A stretch of 64,000 nt of DNA, from the NCBI GenBank assembly GCA_910579495.1, contig CAJTVD010000001.1, positions 53,414 to 117,413 of the forward strand, read 5' to 3'. The translations under genes and the position numbers were made by a program. Position 1 is the first letter of the stretch; each line of letters opens with the position of its first letter. This stretch comes from an uncultured Lachnospiraceae bacterium (GTDB taxonomy: Bacteria; Bacillota; Clostridia; Lachnospirales; Lachnospiraceae). The notes under the pieces are model-generated. The model did not search any database. It was not told where the DNA came from and was given only the letters and a program-made list of their open reading frames with translations. Below are positions 1-8,353 of the stretch, piece by piece.

Positions 1-488
1 TTATGTTTTCCAAGAAGCATACCCACCACATAGGCACAGGTATCGCAAATCCAGGAACTGATAAAAATCATCCATACGGTGTAAATGCCATAAGGAAGGC
101 ATCTTACCAGGTAAATAAAAGAAAGCATTACCGGCGCATAAGCCACACAAAAAAAAGCGCACATAACCTGTTCTGCGCCATACCTGGGAAAGGTTAAAAC
201 ATAAAGGAACATAAACGCTACCAAAATAGTGATCAGCCCTAAAAATAAATACAGTTTATTTTCAGCAAAGGCCATCAGCAGATAATATGCCGTAATCCCA
301 GCATAGCCAATCCTCTCCAGGCCATTTGCCTTCTCTCCTCCCCCCAGCTTACAGGCCCTGGTAAGCTCATGGTAGGCCAGCATGGCAAGGAAATATAAAA
401 CCGCCGCCAGCAGATACCCTCCCGAATATATGGTAAATAACGCCAGCGCCAGAAGAACGACGCTGCTCATCAGCCTTGTGGTAAACAT
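1..488 (-). CDS. cdsA: Phosphatidate cytidylyltransferase, C-terminal part cut off by window edge
   Basis: Translating the minus strand from ATG at 488 gives an open frame of 162 codons that runs off the left edge without a stop. The product is strongly hydrophobic with several membrane segments and contains YHELTRACKL near residue 40 and SSWICDTCAYVVG near residue 145, which matches the CdsA family (CTP + phosphatidate to CDP-diacylglycerol). The diagnostic C-terminal signature lies outside the window. A GGAGGAG Shine-Dalgarno sequence precedes the start, which follows the uppS stop by 3 bases. The uppS-cdsA order is the standard one in bacteria and supports the call. Family assignment is by recognition of the N-terminal half only. 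Confidence 0.85.
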   Translation of the reverse strand, partial: MFTTRLMSSVVLLALALFTIYSGGYLLAAVLYFLAMLAYHELTRACKLGGGEKANGLERIGYAGITAYYLLMAFAENKLYLFLGLITILVAFMFLYVLTFPRYGAEQVMCAFFCVAYAPVMLSFIYLVRCLPYGIYTVWMIFISSWICDTCAYVVGMLLGKH

Positions 489-491
489 CAC

Positions 492-1217
492 TTACTCCTC
501 CTCAATACGGCCATACTTCCTGTTTCTATGATTATATGCTTCCACAGCTTTTACCAATTCTTCCTTTGAAAAATCGGGCCATGCCACAGGCGTATAATAA
601 AATTCCGTGTAAGCGCTCTGCCAGATCAGGAAATTGGAAATCCGCTGCTCATTACAGGTACGTATCAAAAGGTCAGGCTCGGGCAGCCCCCTGGTATCCA
701 GCAGCCCCGAGAGATACTCTTCTGTAATATCCTCCGCCAAAACCTCCCCTTCCCTTGCCTGCTCCGCAATCTTCCGCACAGCCCGCACGATCTCGTCCCT
801 GCCGCCATAGTTTAAGGCAATCTGGAAATGCAGCCCGTCATTGTCCCTGGTGGCTTCCTCAAGCTGGGCGATCCGCTTTCTGATATCCTCGTCCAGCCCG
901 GCCTTGTCCCCCAAAACACGCACGCACATACGGTTCTTCTTGGCAGTGGAAAGGCAGGTTTTCATATAGTTGCGCAGAAGCTTCATAAGAGCTTCCACCT
1001 CATCTGCAGGGCGGCTCCAGTTCTCCGTACTGAAAGCATACACTGTCAGGTACTGGATCCCCATCCGGTAAGCTTCCTCGCAGATTACCTCCACCGTCTT
1101 GGCTCCCTGTACATGCCCATAATTTCTGGGCATTCCCTTCTTTTTTGCCCATCTTCCATTTCCGTCAAGTATGATTGCCACATGCTGCGGCATTACCAGT
1201 TCCTTTTGCTCTGCCAT
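492..1217 (-). CDS. uppS: Undecaprenyl diphosphate synthase (isoprenyl transferase)
   Basis: This cis-prenyltransferase condenses isopentenyl diphosphate onto farnesyl diphosphate to make the C55 lipid carrier used in wall synthesis. Visible motifs are HVAIILDGNGRWAKKK, with the catalytic aspartate, FSTENWSRP, and the C-terminal PEPDLLIRTCNEQRISNFL and WPDF signatures. The 241-residue length fits the family. The reading frame could open at 1277, but ATG at 1217 has AGGAGGAG at proper spacing and puts the first motif at the usual distance from the N terminus. It lies between frr (112 bases upstream) and cdsA (3 bases downstream) in the pyrH-frr-uppS-cdsA unit. Confidence 0.96.
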   Translation of the reverse strand: MAEQKELVMPQHVAIILDGNGRWAKKKGMPRNYGHVQGAKTVEVICEEAYRMGIQYLTVYAFSTENWSRPADEVEALMKLLRNYMKTCLSTAKKNRMCVRVLGDKAGLDEDIRKRIAQLEEATRDNDGLHFQIALNYGGRDEIVRAVRKIAEQAREGEVLAEDITEEYLSGLLDTRGLPEPDLLIRTCNEQRISNFLIWQSAYTEFYYTPVAWPDFSKEELVKAVEAYNHRNRKYGRIEEE

Positions 1218-1329
1218 AAACTTCTCCTCCTGCCTGAATTTTCGCCCAAAGACACCTAAAAGCCAAATCAGCGTCACAAATAGAAAGAGGGCACAACGAT
1301 TAAGGATCTAATCGCCCTGCCCCTCTTCT

Positions 1330-1881
1330 TTACACGGTAAGAATCTCCTTCGATTTTTCTTCCATCAGCTTGTCAATATCCTTAATATACTTATCTGTCA
1401 GCTTCTGTAATTTATCTGTAAGCTCCTTAATTTCGTCCTCCGAAACCTCCGCCTTTGCCAGCTTCTTAAAGGCATCGTTCCCATCCCTCCTGATATTGCG
1501 GACAGCAACCTTGGCTTCTTCCGCTTTTTTCTTTACGTCCTTTACCAGGTCTTTCCTGCGCTCCTGGGTGAGCTCCGGGAATACCAGCCGGATAACAGCG
1601 CCGTCGTTGGAGGGCGTAATACCGATATCAGAAGACATAATCGCCTTTTCGATGTCTTTGATCAGCGTCTTTTCCCAGGGGGAAATCTGGATCATCCTGG
1701 CCTCCGGAATGGTAATATTCCCTACCTGTGCAATGGGTGTAGGCGTCCCATAATAATTTACCTTCACCTTATCCAGCACATGGGGATTGGCCCGCCCCGC
1801 CCGGATTCCCAGATAATCCCCTTCCAGAAACTCACAGGTCTTTTTCATCTTTTCATCGTATACTTTAATTCTCTCGTCCAT
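1330..1881 (-). CDS. frr: Ribosome recycling factor
   Basis: RRF works with EF-G to split post-termination ribosomes. The 183-residue product has the expected composition and length. It contains the typical sequence IRAGRANP near residue 27, PWEKTLIKDIEKAI in the middle, and the C-terminal basic helix region around VRNIRRDGND. GGAGG lies upstream of the ATG. The gene follows pyrH with a 94-base gap that contains a short GC-rich inverted repeat (about 1912-1937). The pyrH-frr pairing is nearly universal. Confidence 0.97.
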   Translation of the reverse strand: MDERIKVYDEKMKKTCEFLEGDYLGIRAGRANPHVLDKVKVNYYGTPTPIAQVGNITIPEARMIQISPWEKTLIKDIEKAIMSSDIGITPSNDGAVIRLVFPELTQERRKDLVKDVKKKAEEAKVAVRNIRRDGNDAFKKLAKAEVSEDEIKELTDKLQKLTDKYIKDIDKLMEEKSKEILTV

Positions 1882-1975
1882 CCTGCTTATCCTCCGCTAA
1901 CCTTTAACAACGGATGCCGCCCTTTCGGAGGCCATCCTTCTACTTAAATATCATAACAGCCAGAAATCCCCGCCG

Positions 1976-2674
1976 CTAAGAAACCGTCACCTTTGTCCCG
2001 GTAAAATTACCCTTTATTGTGTTTACAATGCTGTTTTTTTCATTCAGGCCAAACACCCACATGGGCATTTGGTTGTCCCTTGCCAGTATGGAGGCGGTCA
2101 TATCCACCACTTGAAGGTTGTCCGCTATCACCTGGCTAATGCTTACTGTATCGTATTTCTTTGCAGAAGGGTTTATGGCAGGGTCACTGTCATAAACCCC
2201 GTCAATGGATTTGGCCAGGAGGATTACCTCCGCTTCCACTTCCACCGCACGGAGCACCACACCTGTATCTGTGGAGAAATAAGGATGGCCCGTTCCCCCT
2301 GCAAAAAATACCACCATGCCTTTTTCAAAGTACCTATTTGCCCTGTCCTTGGAAAAAAGCTTCGTAAAGGAACCGCATTCAAAGGGTGTCAAAACAGCCG
2401 TCTTCATCCCCACACTGCGGAAAATCTCGGAAACATAAATACAGTTCATCACTGTAGCAAGCATGCCAATCTGGTCGGCTTTCGTCCTGTCAATATTTTC
2501 GCTGGTCCTGCCACGCCAGAAATTTCCCCCTCCGGTGACAATCCCTACCTGTATGCCCTCCATTATAAGCTCCTTAACCTGAAGGGCAACCTCTCTTACT
2601 GTATCTTCGTCAAACCCTGTCTTTTTATCACCTGCCAGGGCTTCCCCACTGAGCTTCAATAGTATTCTATGCAT
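1976..2674 (-). CDS. pyrH: UMP kinase
   Basis: This is the bacterial uridylate kinase of the amino acid kinase family, ATP + UMP to ADP + UDP, committing pyrimidines to nucleic acid and UDP-sugar synthesis. Motifs seen: LKLSGEALAG at the N terminus, VTGGGNFWRGR near residue 46, DRTKADQIGMLATVMN, and FFAGGTGHPYFSTDT. The 232-residue length is typical. It starts 16 bases after the bactofilin stop, so the two are almost certainly cotranscribed. Confidence 0.97.
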   Translation of the reverse strand: MHRILLKLSGEALAGDKKTGFDEDTVREVALQVKELIMEGIQVGIVTGGGNFWRGRTSENIDRTKADQIGMLATVMNCIYVSEIFRSVGMKTAVLTPFECGSFTKLFSKDRANRYFEKGMVVFFAGGTGHPYFSTDTGVVLRAVEVEAEVILLAKSIDGVYDSDPAINPSAKKYDTVSISQVIADNLQVVDMTASILARDNQMPMWVFGLNEKNSIVNTIKGNFTGTKVTVS

Positions 2675-2690
2675 CTTTTTGCCTCACCTT

Positions 2691-3428
2691 TTATTTTAAA
2701 TTGTCGAAGAAGGATGTGGGGTTCACCTCCGCATAGCACTGGGAACACAGCCCCTCGATCACGGCACCATTGTTAATCTGTACTGATTTGGATTTGATAT
2801 TGCCCATGACAATTGCCGATGCATCAAGGATAACAGGCCCCTTCACATCAATATCGCCTTTGATCGCCCCTGCAATCACCGCGCTGTTTGCAAAAATATT
2901 GCCAATGATCACGGTATTGGCACCAATCTTGATGCTTCCCTGGCTCTTTAAATCCCCGGAGACCTTAGCCCCCTCTGCATAAATTTCTGCTGCCTGGGTA
3001 TTTCCCTGAATTGTACCTGTAATATTCAGCTTGCCAAGGCTCTCCACATTCCCCACAATGCTGCCACGCACTTCCAGCCCGCCCTCTGTGGCAATGTTAC
3101 CATTAATCAGGGTAGTCTCTGTAAGGATGGCAATCTCGTCAGTCACTTTTCTTTTATGCTGTACTGCCGCAGCCTCTTCTGTTACTTTTTTCTCAGGCAC
3201 AGGATGCGGAACCGTTTCCGCATGTACAGGTTCCCTGGCAGGCTTTGGCGGTTCCTCTTCCTTCTCAGGCACCTGGGCCGGGTCAGTATCAAACAGGTCC
3301 GGCATCATAGCCTTTTCCCCTTTCCCGTATTCCGTCTCCTGCTTTATTCCCTCCATGCCTTCCTCCTCCGGCAAAAACTCGTTCACCGCCTGAGATAAGT
3401 CATCCTTTAAATCTGAAAAAAAACCCAT
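2691..3428 (-). CDS. Bactofilin family polymer-forming cytoskeletal protein
   Basis: The C-terminal part, roughly residues 90-235, is a run of short repeats rich in G, V, I and N (for example GNVESLGKLNITGTIQGN, KIGANTVIIGNIFANSAVIA) typical of the bactofilin beta-helix (DUF583). The first 90 residues are acidic and proline rich (DPAQVPEKEEEPPKPAREP), a probable disordered tail. Bactofilins polymerise without nucleotide and act as scaffolds for wall-modifying enzymes. There is no membrane segment. A good GGAGG precedes the ATG. It is sandwiched between a membrane polysaccharide deacetylase (22 bases upstream) and pyrH (16 bases downstream), suggesting a role in shape or local wall modification; that role is inferred. 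Confidence 0.9.
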   Translation of the reverse strand: MGFFSDLKDDLSQAVNEFLPEEEGMEGIKQETEYGKGEKAMMPDLFDTDPAQVPEKEEEPPKPAREPVHAETVPHPVPEKKVTEEAAAVQHKRKVTDEIAILTETTLINGNIATEGGLEVRGSIVGNVESLGKLNITGTIQGNTQAAEIYAEGAKVSGDLKSQGSIKIGANTVIIGNIFANSAVIAGAIKGDIDVKGPVILDASAIVMGNIKSKSVQINNGAVIEGLCSQCYAEVNPTSFFDNLK

Positions 3429-3450
3429 TTTAAAAGTCCTCCCTTTAAAT

Positions 3451-4380
3451 TTAATGATTTTGTCCCGCCATCACATGCTGAACCGGCATGGTTTCATCCG
3501 TAATTGGCAGAATGAGCGAATCTCCCCTGTCCTTAATTGTCTGGATAATTTCAGGCAGGGCTTCCACTGTCGTGTTTTTTTCAGCCGCATCATGCATCAG
3601 TATCATACTCATATCTTTATTTTCAATCCCGTTAAGGCAATTCCCTGCAATACTCTCTGCGCTAAGATGGCCGCTGACCGCATCCCCTGATGCAACATTC
3701 CAGTCAAAATAAGTAATTCCATTTTCATTCAGGTAGCCGATGAGTTCCTGCATATCTGCCTGGCTTACCAGATTGGAGCTTCCTCCCGGGAAACGGTAAA
3801 ATCTTGGCCAGATACCTGTAATCTGGTAAAGATATTCCTGAAGCTGCGACATATCCTGCGCAAAGCTTTCCTTTGACTGATAAACCTCCTCATATTTATG
3901 GCTGTAAGAGTGCATTGCCAAAGTGTGTCCCTCCTCCACAATCCTCTGGTATGCCCTGACGGAATGTTCATCTGTTTTCCCAACTACAAAAAAGGTTGCT
4001 TTTACATCATATTCTTTCAATATATCAAGTATCTTATCCGTATTACGGCTTGGACCGTCGTCAAAGGTTAAATATACCGTCTTTTGGTAATTTTGAACAT
4101 CCTCCTTTTCCCCTTTATCCAGGAGCTGCCCTGCCTGAGCCGTATCCCGCGGTGATTCCTCCACGGCGGCAGTCGTATAGACACCGTTCACTTCGTCTGC
4201 CTGCTGCAAAATGGCAGCCATCTCCTGCTCTAATTCCCTGACCCTGCCCTGCAACTGAAAAACACGGATTCCCAATATGACAGAGGTAATTACCGGTATC
4301 ACAATTGCAGCCATAATTGTCGTTATTATAATTTTCTTAAGCCGGCGTATCCTTTCCCGCCGGTCATAAGCTCCCCTCAT
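3451..4380 (-). CDS. Membrane-anchored polysaccharide (peptidoglycan-type) deacetylase
   Basis: The protein has an N-terminal basic stretch, one membrane segment (about residues 18-36), a short coiled coil (VRELEQEMAAILQQ) and a NodB-type carbohydrate esterase 4 domain. All CE4 motifs are intact: TFDDGPS with the catalytic and metal aspartates, HSYSH with the metal histidines, RFPGG, FDWN and LMHD. It is therefore probably an active extracellular deacetylase acting on peptidoglycan or another wall polymer; the substrate is not known from sequence. The frame is open back to 4548, but ATG at 4380 has AGAAGGAG at about 10 bases and leaves a sensible N terminus. It heads the bactofilin-pyrH-frr-uppS-cdsA unit. 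Confidence 0.9.
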   Translation of the reverse strand: MRGAYDRRERIRRLKKIIITTIMAAIVIPVITSVILGIRVFQLQGRVRELEQEMAAILQQADEVNGVYTTAAVEESPRDTAQAGQLLDKGEKEDVQNYQKTVYLTFDDGPSRNTDKILDILKEYDVKATFFVVGKTDEHSVRAYQRIVEEGHTLAMHSYSHKYEEVYQSKESFAQDMSQLQEYLYQITGIWPRFYRFPGGSSNLVSQADMQELIGYLNENGITYFDWNVASGDAVSGHLSAESIAGNCLNGIENKDMSMILMHDAAEKNTTVEALPEIIQTIKDRGDSLILPITDETMPVQHVMAGQNH

Positions 4381-4413
4381 ATACCATTGGCTCCTTCTAA
4401 ACGCTTTGTCTGT

Positions 4414-4427
4414 ATTGTAACACAATA
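4414..4427 (-). promoter_or_regulatory. Candidate extended -10 promoter for the deacetylase-bactofilin-pyrH unit
   Basis: On the minus strand TGTTACAAT gives an extended -10 (TACAAT at 4414-4419) about 34 bases before the chosen start. The -35 region is poor (TTTTCC). The -10 is overlapped by the small palindrome TATTGT-GTT-ACAATA (4413-4427), which could be an operator. Assigned from sequence only. Confidence 0.4.
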
Positions 4428-4503
4428 TGCTTTTATGGAAAAGGGTTAAATCACAAATCCTCTCTTTTTTATTTATTTTCCCATAACCTTGCTCATTGTA
4501 ATC

Positions 4504-4537
4504 AAAAAGCCCGGAGAAACCTTTATTTCTCCGGGCC
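4504..4537 (-). terminator. Rho-independent terminator after tsf
   Basis: In minus-strand sense an 11 base pair GC-rich stem, GCCCGGAGAAA with its complement, closes a loop of about 7 bases and is followed directly by TTTTT. It begins about 20 bases after the tsf stop and separates rpsB-tsf from the deacetylase unit. Confidence 0.92.
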
Positions 4538-4556
4538 TGTGTTTTCACTATACTCT

Positions 4557-5501
4557 TTAAAGGCCTGCCTGTGCAGCAACCTCTGCTGCGAAATCGTCAA
4601 CCTTCTTCTCAATGCCTTCTCCGGTTTCAAAACGGACAAACCTCTTAATGGTAAGGTCGGCGCTGTTCGCCTTCGCCACCTTCGCCACATACTGTGCCAC
4701 TGTCTGCTTGCCGTCTTCTGCAGTTGCCTTTACATAATCCTGCTCTAACAGGCACACTTCCTTCAGTTCCTTATTCAGGCGCCCGGTCACTGCACCCTCT
4801 ATTACCTTCTCCGGCTTGCCAGCCATCTTGGGGTCATTAGCGATCTGTGCCATAAGGATTTCCTTTTCATGGGCCTTGTATTCATCGGAAACATCCGCCA
4901 TGGATACATACTTAGGGGACAGCGCCGCCACCTGCATAGCAAGGTTGGTCATAGCTTCCTTAATCTCCCCGTTGACTACGTTGGTTTCAGCTTCCACGAT
5001 AACGCCAATCCTTCCGCCACCATGTACATAGGATACCACACATCCATTTTCTGCAACTATTTTTTCAAATCTTCTGATGTTTAAGTTCTCGCCAATCTTA
5101 GCTACCTTTTCCACCAGTGCATCCTTTACTGTCATGGAAGCATCCCCATTCCAAGCCTCTGCCATGAATTCATCCATTGACCCTGCCTCGGAATCAACTG
5201 CCTGTTTGGCAACCGCCTCCACAAAATTCTGGAATTCTTCATTTTTCGCTACAAAGTCTGTCTCGGAATTTACCTCCACAACTGCCGCAACCTTATCATC
5301 CTTAAGGGCAACCCTGCAAAGGCCTTCAGCTGCAATCCTTCCAGCCTTTTTCTCAGCCTTTGCCTGTCCATTTTTTCTAAGGAACTCAACTGCTGCATCC
5401 ATATCTCCTTCGGTCTGGGCAAGAGCTTTTTTACAGTCCATCATGCCCGCGCCGGTCATCTCTCTCAACTCTTTTACCATGCCTGCTGTAATATTAGCCA
5501 T
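4557..5501 (-). CDS. tsf: Translation elongation factor Ts
   Basis: EF-Ts is the guanine nucleotide exchange factor of EF-Tu. Visible are the N-terminal UBA-like region with VKELREMTGAGMMDCKKAL, the EF-Tu contact TDFVAKN near residue 81, and HGGGRIGV in the core. The 314 residues are at the upper end of the family. AGGAGG lies 6 bases before the ATG. It is cotranscribed with rpsB, 56 bases upstream, and is followed by a strong terminator. Confidence 0.97.
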   Translation of the reverse strand: MANITAGMVKELREMTGAGMMDCKKALAQTEGDMDAAVEFLRKNGQAKAEKKAGRIAAEGLCRVALKDDKVAAVVEVNSETDFVAKNEEFQNFVEAVAKQAVDSEAGSMDEFMAEAWNGDASMTVKDALVEKVAKIGENLNIRRFEKIVAENGCVVSYVHGGGRIGVIVEAETNVVNGEIKEAMTNLAMQVAALSPKYVSMADVSDEYKAHEKEILMAQIANDPKMAGKPEKVIEGAVTGRLNKELKEVCLLEQDYVKATAEDGKQTVAQYVAKVAKANSADLTIKRFVRFETGEGIEKKVDDFAAEVAAQAGL

Positions 5502-5557
5502 TTTTAACCTCCTAAATTCCAGTTTCTCCCCTGCCTATATCCGGGCAGGTGCTGCCA

Positions 5558-6349
5558 TTATTCCTGCTCCGCCTCTGCGGCTGCCACTACTTCTTCAATA
5601 TCCTGGGGCTCTTTCCCTTCCTCTGCGGCTTCTGCAGCCTCTTCCATCTGTGCCTCAAGGTTTTCCTCACCCTGATTTGCCTCAATCACAGCATCTGCCA
5701 TCTTGGCAACAATAAGCTTCACTGCCCTGATCGCGTCATCGTTACCAGGAATGATATAATCCAGCTCTTCCGGGTCACAGTTGGTATCGCCGATACCGAT
5801 CAAAGTAATGCCGAGGGCATGAGCCTCCTGTACGCAGATCCTTTCTTTCTTGGGATCTACTACAAAGATTGCATCAGGGATCCTGGCCATACTCTTAATA
5901 CCGCCCAGATTCTTTTCAAGCTTTTCCCATTCTTTTCTAAGGGCAATAACTTCCTTCTTAGGCAGCACATCAAAGGTTCCGTCCTCTGACATGGTTTCGA
6001 TTGCTTTTAATCTATCAATTCTGCTGCGGATGGTCTTAAAGTTGGTTAGCATACCGCCTAACCATCTTTCATTTACATAATACATCCCACAGCGCTCCGC
6101 TTCCGCTTTCACCGCATCCTGGGCCTGTTTCTTGGTACCCACAAAGAGAACCGTCCCGCCCTGGGATGCGATCTCGAACACCGCCCTGTACGCTTCATCA
6201 ACCTTGCCTACAGACTTCTGCAGGTCAATGATGTGGATGCCGTTTCTCTCTGTAAAGATGTAAGGAGCCATTTTGGGGTTCCATCTTCTGGTCTGATGCC
6301 CAAAATGGACACCTGCTTCTAAAAGCTGTTTCATTGAAATAACGCTCAT
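5558..6349 (-). CDS. rpsB: Small ribosomal subunit protein S2
   Basis: The N-terminal MKQLLEAGVHFGHQTRRWNP and the ENERWLGGMLTNFKT-type core (here NERWLGGMLTNFKTI) identify S2. The C-terminal tail is acidic, as is common in Clostridia. The frame opens at 6400, but ATG at 6349 with GGAGG 7 bases upstream gives the conserved N terminus and 263 residues. About 125 bases of leader separate it from the promoter at 6484-6512; I recognise no known leader motif in it. Confidence 0.97.
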   Translation of the reverse strand: MSVISMKQLLEAGVHFGHQTRRWNPKMAPYIFTERNGIHIIDLQKSVGKVDEAYRAVFEIASQGGTVLFVGTKKQAQDAVKAEAERCGMYYVNERWLGGMLTNFKTIRSRIDRLKAIETMSEDGTFDVLPKKEVIALRKEWEKLEKNLGGIKSMARIPDAIFVVDPKKERICVQEAHALGITLIGIGDTNCDPEELDYIIPGNDDAIRAVKLIVAKMADAVIEANQGEENLEAQMEEAAEAAEEGKEPQDIEEVVAAAEAEQE

Positions 6350-6483
6350 GTCTCTACCTCCATTTGGTTTTTCTTCCGCATATCTTCTTCTCTCCTGCAA
6401 ACTTTTTTAGCCCCACCCCTCCAGGGGGCAGGAAAAGCACCGGCATTTAATAAATATGCGTGATTTATCGTTACAACGTGCCA

Positions 6484-6512
6484 ATTATAACATAGAAAAA
6501 TCCCTCTTGCAA
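6484..6512 (-). promoter_or_regulatory. rpsB: Sigma-A promoter of rpsB-tsf
   Basis: TTGCAA (6507-6512), a 17-base spacer and TATAAT (6484-6489), with TG one base upstream of the -10, form a near-consensus promoter on the minus strand. The -35 box lies in the loop and stem of the terminator that ends the flagellar unit, so the two signals overlap. Confidence 0.88.
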
Positions 6513-6520
6513 GGGATTTA
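6496..6520 (-). terminator. Terminator at the end of the fla/che unit, overlapping the rpsB -35
   Basis: AAATCCCT and AGGGATTT form an 8 base pair stem around a short loop, followed by T residues on the minus strand. The stem includes the stop codon of the MltG-like gene. Stem GC content is modest, so readthrough into rpsB is conceivable. Confidence 0.7.
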
Positions 6521-7273
6521 TTCCAGTCTTGCAATTATCTTTGCAATCTGCTCCTTCCCCGCCCCTTTGGGTATCCGGAATTCGCCTACATTGATACGCT
6601 TATCATATCCGTTTTCGCATAAATAACCGTCATATTCATTGGCTGATGTGATCAGCCCTGCTTCCTGCAGCTTCTTGCAGACACTGTAGGAAGTGTCCCC
6701 GCTTACTACCTGGATAATAATACTGTCCTCAGCTTCCTGCCCCGGGCTCGCTGTAGGTGTGGCTGCGGGCGTTTTAGTTGGTGCAGGGGATTTTGTAGGG
6801 GCAGCCGTTGCTTTGGGAGACGGCGTAGCCACCGGTGTTGGTACCGCCGTGGGAGAAGGCTTTGCCGTAGCTGTAGGTGTAGGGGTGCTTGTAGGGGTAG
6901 GTGAAGGGGACGCCTTTCCCTCCGGCGTCCTGGAAGGAGCAGGGGAGGTTTCTTCCTTTGGCGTCCCTTCTGGCGTGGCGGATGCCTGGCTGTCTGCTGC
7001 CGGGAGGCCCGTTTTCTGGGGAGTGCCCTCCAAAGAAGGGGAATTTTCCGCCGGCGCTTCCTCCCGTTTTACAGGCGAAGGGGATAACGGCACCTCTTCC
7101 CTGGCCAAATCTGCCAGCACCGACCCTTCCTCAACCATTCCAAGAGCCTTTGCCCGCTCCTTTATTTCCTCATTGGTAAGAGTTTCCTTTCCATCCCCAG
7201 AAGCGATTCCCATAATCAGCGATGTCATAATAATGCCGATTCCAAGGCCTCTAAGATAGTATTTTAAGTTCAT
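6518..7273 (-). CDS. MltG/YceG-like membrane protein with Pro-Thr-Ser-rich linker (short, no catalytic domain seen)
   Basis: 251 residues from ATG at 7273. The N terminus has a membrane segment (YYLRGLGIGIIMTSLIMGIA). A low-complexity linker rich in P, T, S and A follows (residues about 65-180, many PTPT and PSPT units). The C-terminal 65 residues (SGDTSYSVCKKLQEAGLI to GEFRIPKGAGKEQIAKII) resemble the LysM-like N-terminal part of endolytic transglycosylase MltG. The catalytic YceG region with its glutamate is absent, so enzymatic activity is unlikely; a wall-binding role is inferred. It overlaps the DUF6115 gene by 23 bases and is the last gene of the fla/che unit. A start at 7306 or 7315 is possible but less well placed. 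Confidence 0.7.
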   Translation of the reverse strand: MNLKYYLRGLGIGIIMTSLIMGIASGDGKETLTNEEIKERAKALGMVEEGSVLADLAREEVPLSPSPVKREEAPAENSPSLEGTPQKTGLPAADSQASATPEGTPKEETSPAPSRTPEGKASPSPTPTSTPTPTATAKPSPTAVPTPVATPSPKATAAPTKSPAPTKTPAATPTASPGQEAEDSIIIQVVSGDTSYSVCKKLQEAGLITSANEYDGYLCENGYDKRINVGEFRIPKGAGKEQIAKIIARLE

Positions 7274-8273
7274 CGTCTTTTCCCCGTATTCCCTGATTTC
7301 CTTCATACAAATCAATCACCAGCTTCACTTCTCCTACTCCCAGCCCCAATTCTCTGGCAATTGCAACATTGGATTTGCCGGTTTTATGAAGGGAAAGAAT
7401 TTTTTCATTATTATTTCTTGCACTTTCCATCCTGGTATCAATGGAAATTTCCTCCTTTACCGCCGCTTCCGCAGGCATAAGGCTTTTCCCATCAGTAAAA
7501 CTTCCCGGCTCCTCCTGCCCATAGACTTCTTCAGATAAAAGCTCCCCTAACAGGGCCGGGAAGAGTGTCTCTGTGCCAGAAGGAAATTCCACGGGAACAG
7601 AGGGGATTACCTCCACCCTTTCTGCCATGATAGGCTGGAAATCCGGCTCTTCCGGCAAATCTGTCCCCTCCTCCGGCATGGCCTGTGCAAAAACCACAGG
7701 AACCTCCCTGGCCGGTATCTCCCTGGCCGGAATTTTTTCCGCCTCTTCTAAAGCACTGGAAACCATTTCCTGCATTTTAGCCACAGCATCTAATGTTTCA
7801 TCCATGGAACTCTTTACCTGCCTGACCTTATCTTCCGTTTCCCGTGCGGCAATCTCCGCATCCATGGCGGTCTGTTTTACCTCCCCGGCCACGCGGGATG
7901 CTTCCCCCACTGTCGCCGTAAGGCTCTCATGTTTGTTATTTAACATATCATAAAGAAAAACTACTTCCTGGTGATTCTTATTGATTTCTTCCAGCACAGT
8001 ATCGGAATATTCATTTACGGCAAGCATCTTTTCGTTAGTCAGCCGCTCCATGGAACGCTCGGTCTTTTCCACAGAATAGTTAATTGTCTCATTCACTATA
8101 TTGCTGATCTGAGACCTTACCCCGTCTACTTCTTTTCCTACCATCTCCCTGACGGATTCCTCTATAACCTTTGCAGATTCCAGATTTTCAACGTTCCTTC
8201 CGGCAGGCAGCAGGAAACTTCCCACAAAAACAACAATACCAAGAAGAATAAGAACAATTTCCAATATTTCCAT
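7251..8273 (-). CDS. DUF6115-type membrane/coiled-coil protein with C-terminal helix-turn-helix-like segment
   Basis: The N terminus is one membrane segment (MEILEIVLILLGIVVFVG). A long predicted coiled coil follows (about residues 30-180, with many charged heptads), then an acidic, proline-containing region. The C-terminal motif ILSLHKTGKSNVAIARELG looks like a small helix-turn-helix and is the part I associate with DUF6115. ATG at 8273 has AGGAG 5 bases upstream and is preferred over ATG at 8285. Its place near the end of the fla/che unit is typical of Lachnospiraceae. Function is unknown. Confidence 0.75.
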   Translation of the reverse strand: MEILEIVLILLGIVVFVGSFLLPAGRNVENLESAKVIEESVREMVGKEVDGVRSQISNIVNETINYSVEKTERSMERLTNEKMLAVNEYSDTVLEEINKNHQEVVFLYDMLNNKHESLTATVGEASRVAGEVKQTAMDAEIAARETEDKVRQVKSSMDETLDAVAKMQEMVSSALEEAEKIPAREIPAREVPVVFAQAMPEEGTDLPEEPDFQPIMAERVEVIPSVPVEFPSGTETLFPALLGELLSEEVYGQEEPGSFTDGKSLMPAEAAVKEEISIDTRMESARNNNEKILSLHKTGKSNVAIARELGLGVGEVKLVIDLYEGNQGIRGKDDELKILS

Positions 8274-8353
8274 ATTTCTCCTCATTTCTGCGCTGCTTTA
8301 TTACACGCAGGGCAGGCACAGGCTTTCCGGCTGCCCTGCAGGGGCCAGCGCAT

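Noticed and set aside
1912..1937. GC-rich inverted repeat between pyrH and frr
   Set aside because: No T run and mid-operon; may be a mild processing hairpin but not a supported terminator.
2069..2662. Long plus-strand open frame antisense to pyrH
   Set aside because: Mirrors the third positions of a certain gene; no family resemblance or ribosome site.
6693..7259. Glycine-valine-rich plus-strand frame opposite the MltG-like gene
   Set aside because: It is the antisense of a Pro-Thr-Ser low-complexity tract, giving a false repetitive protein.
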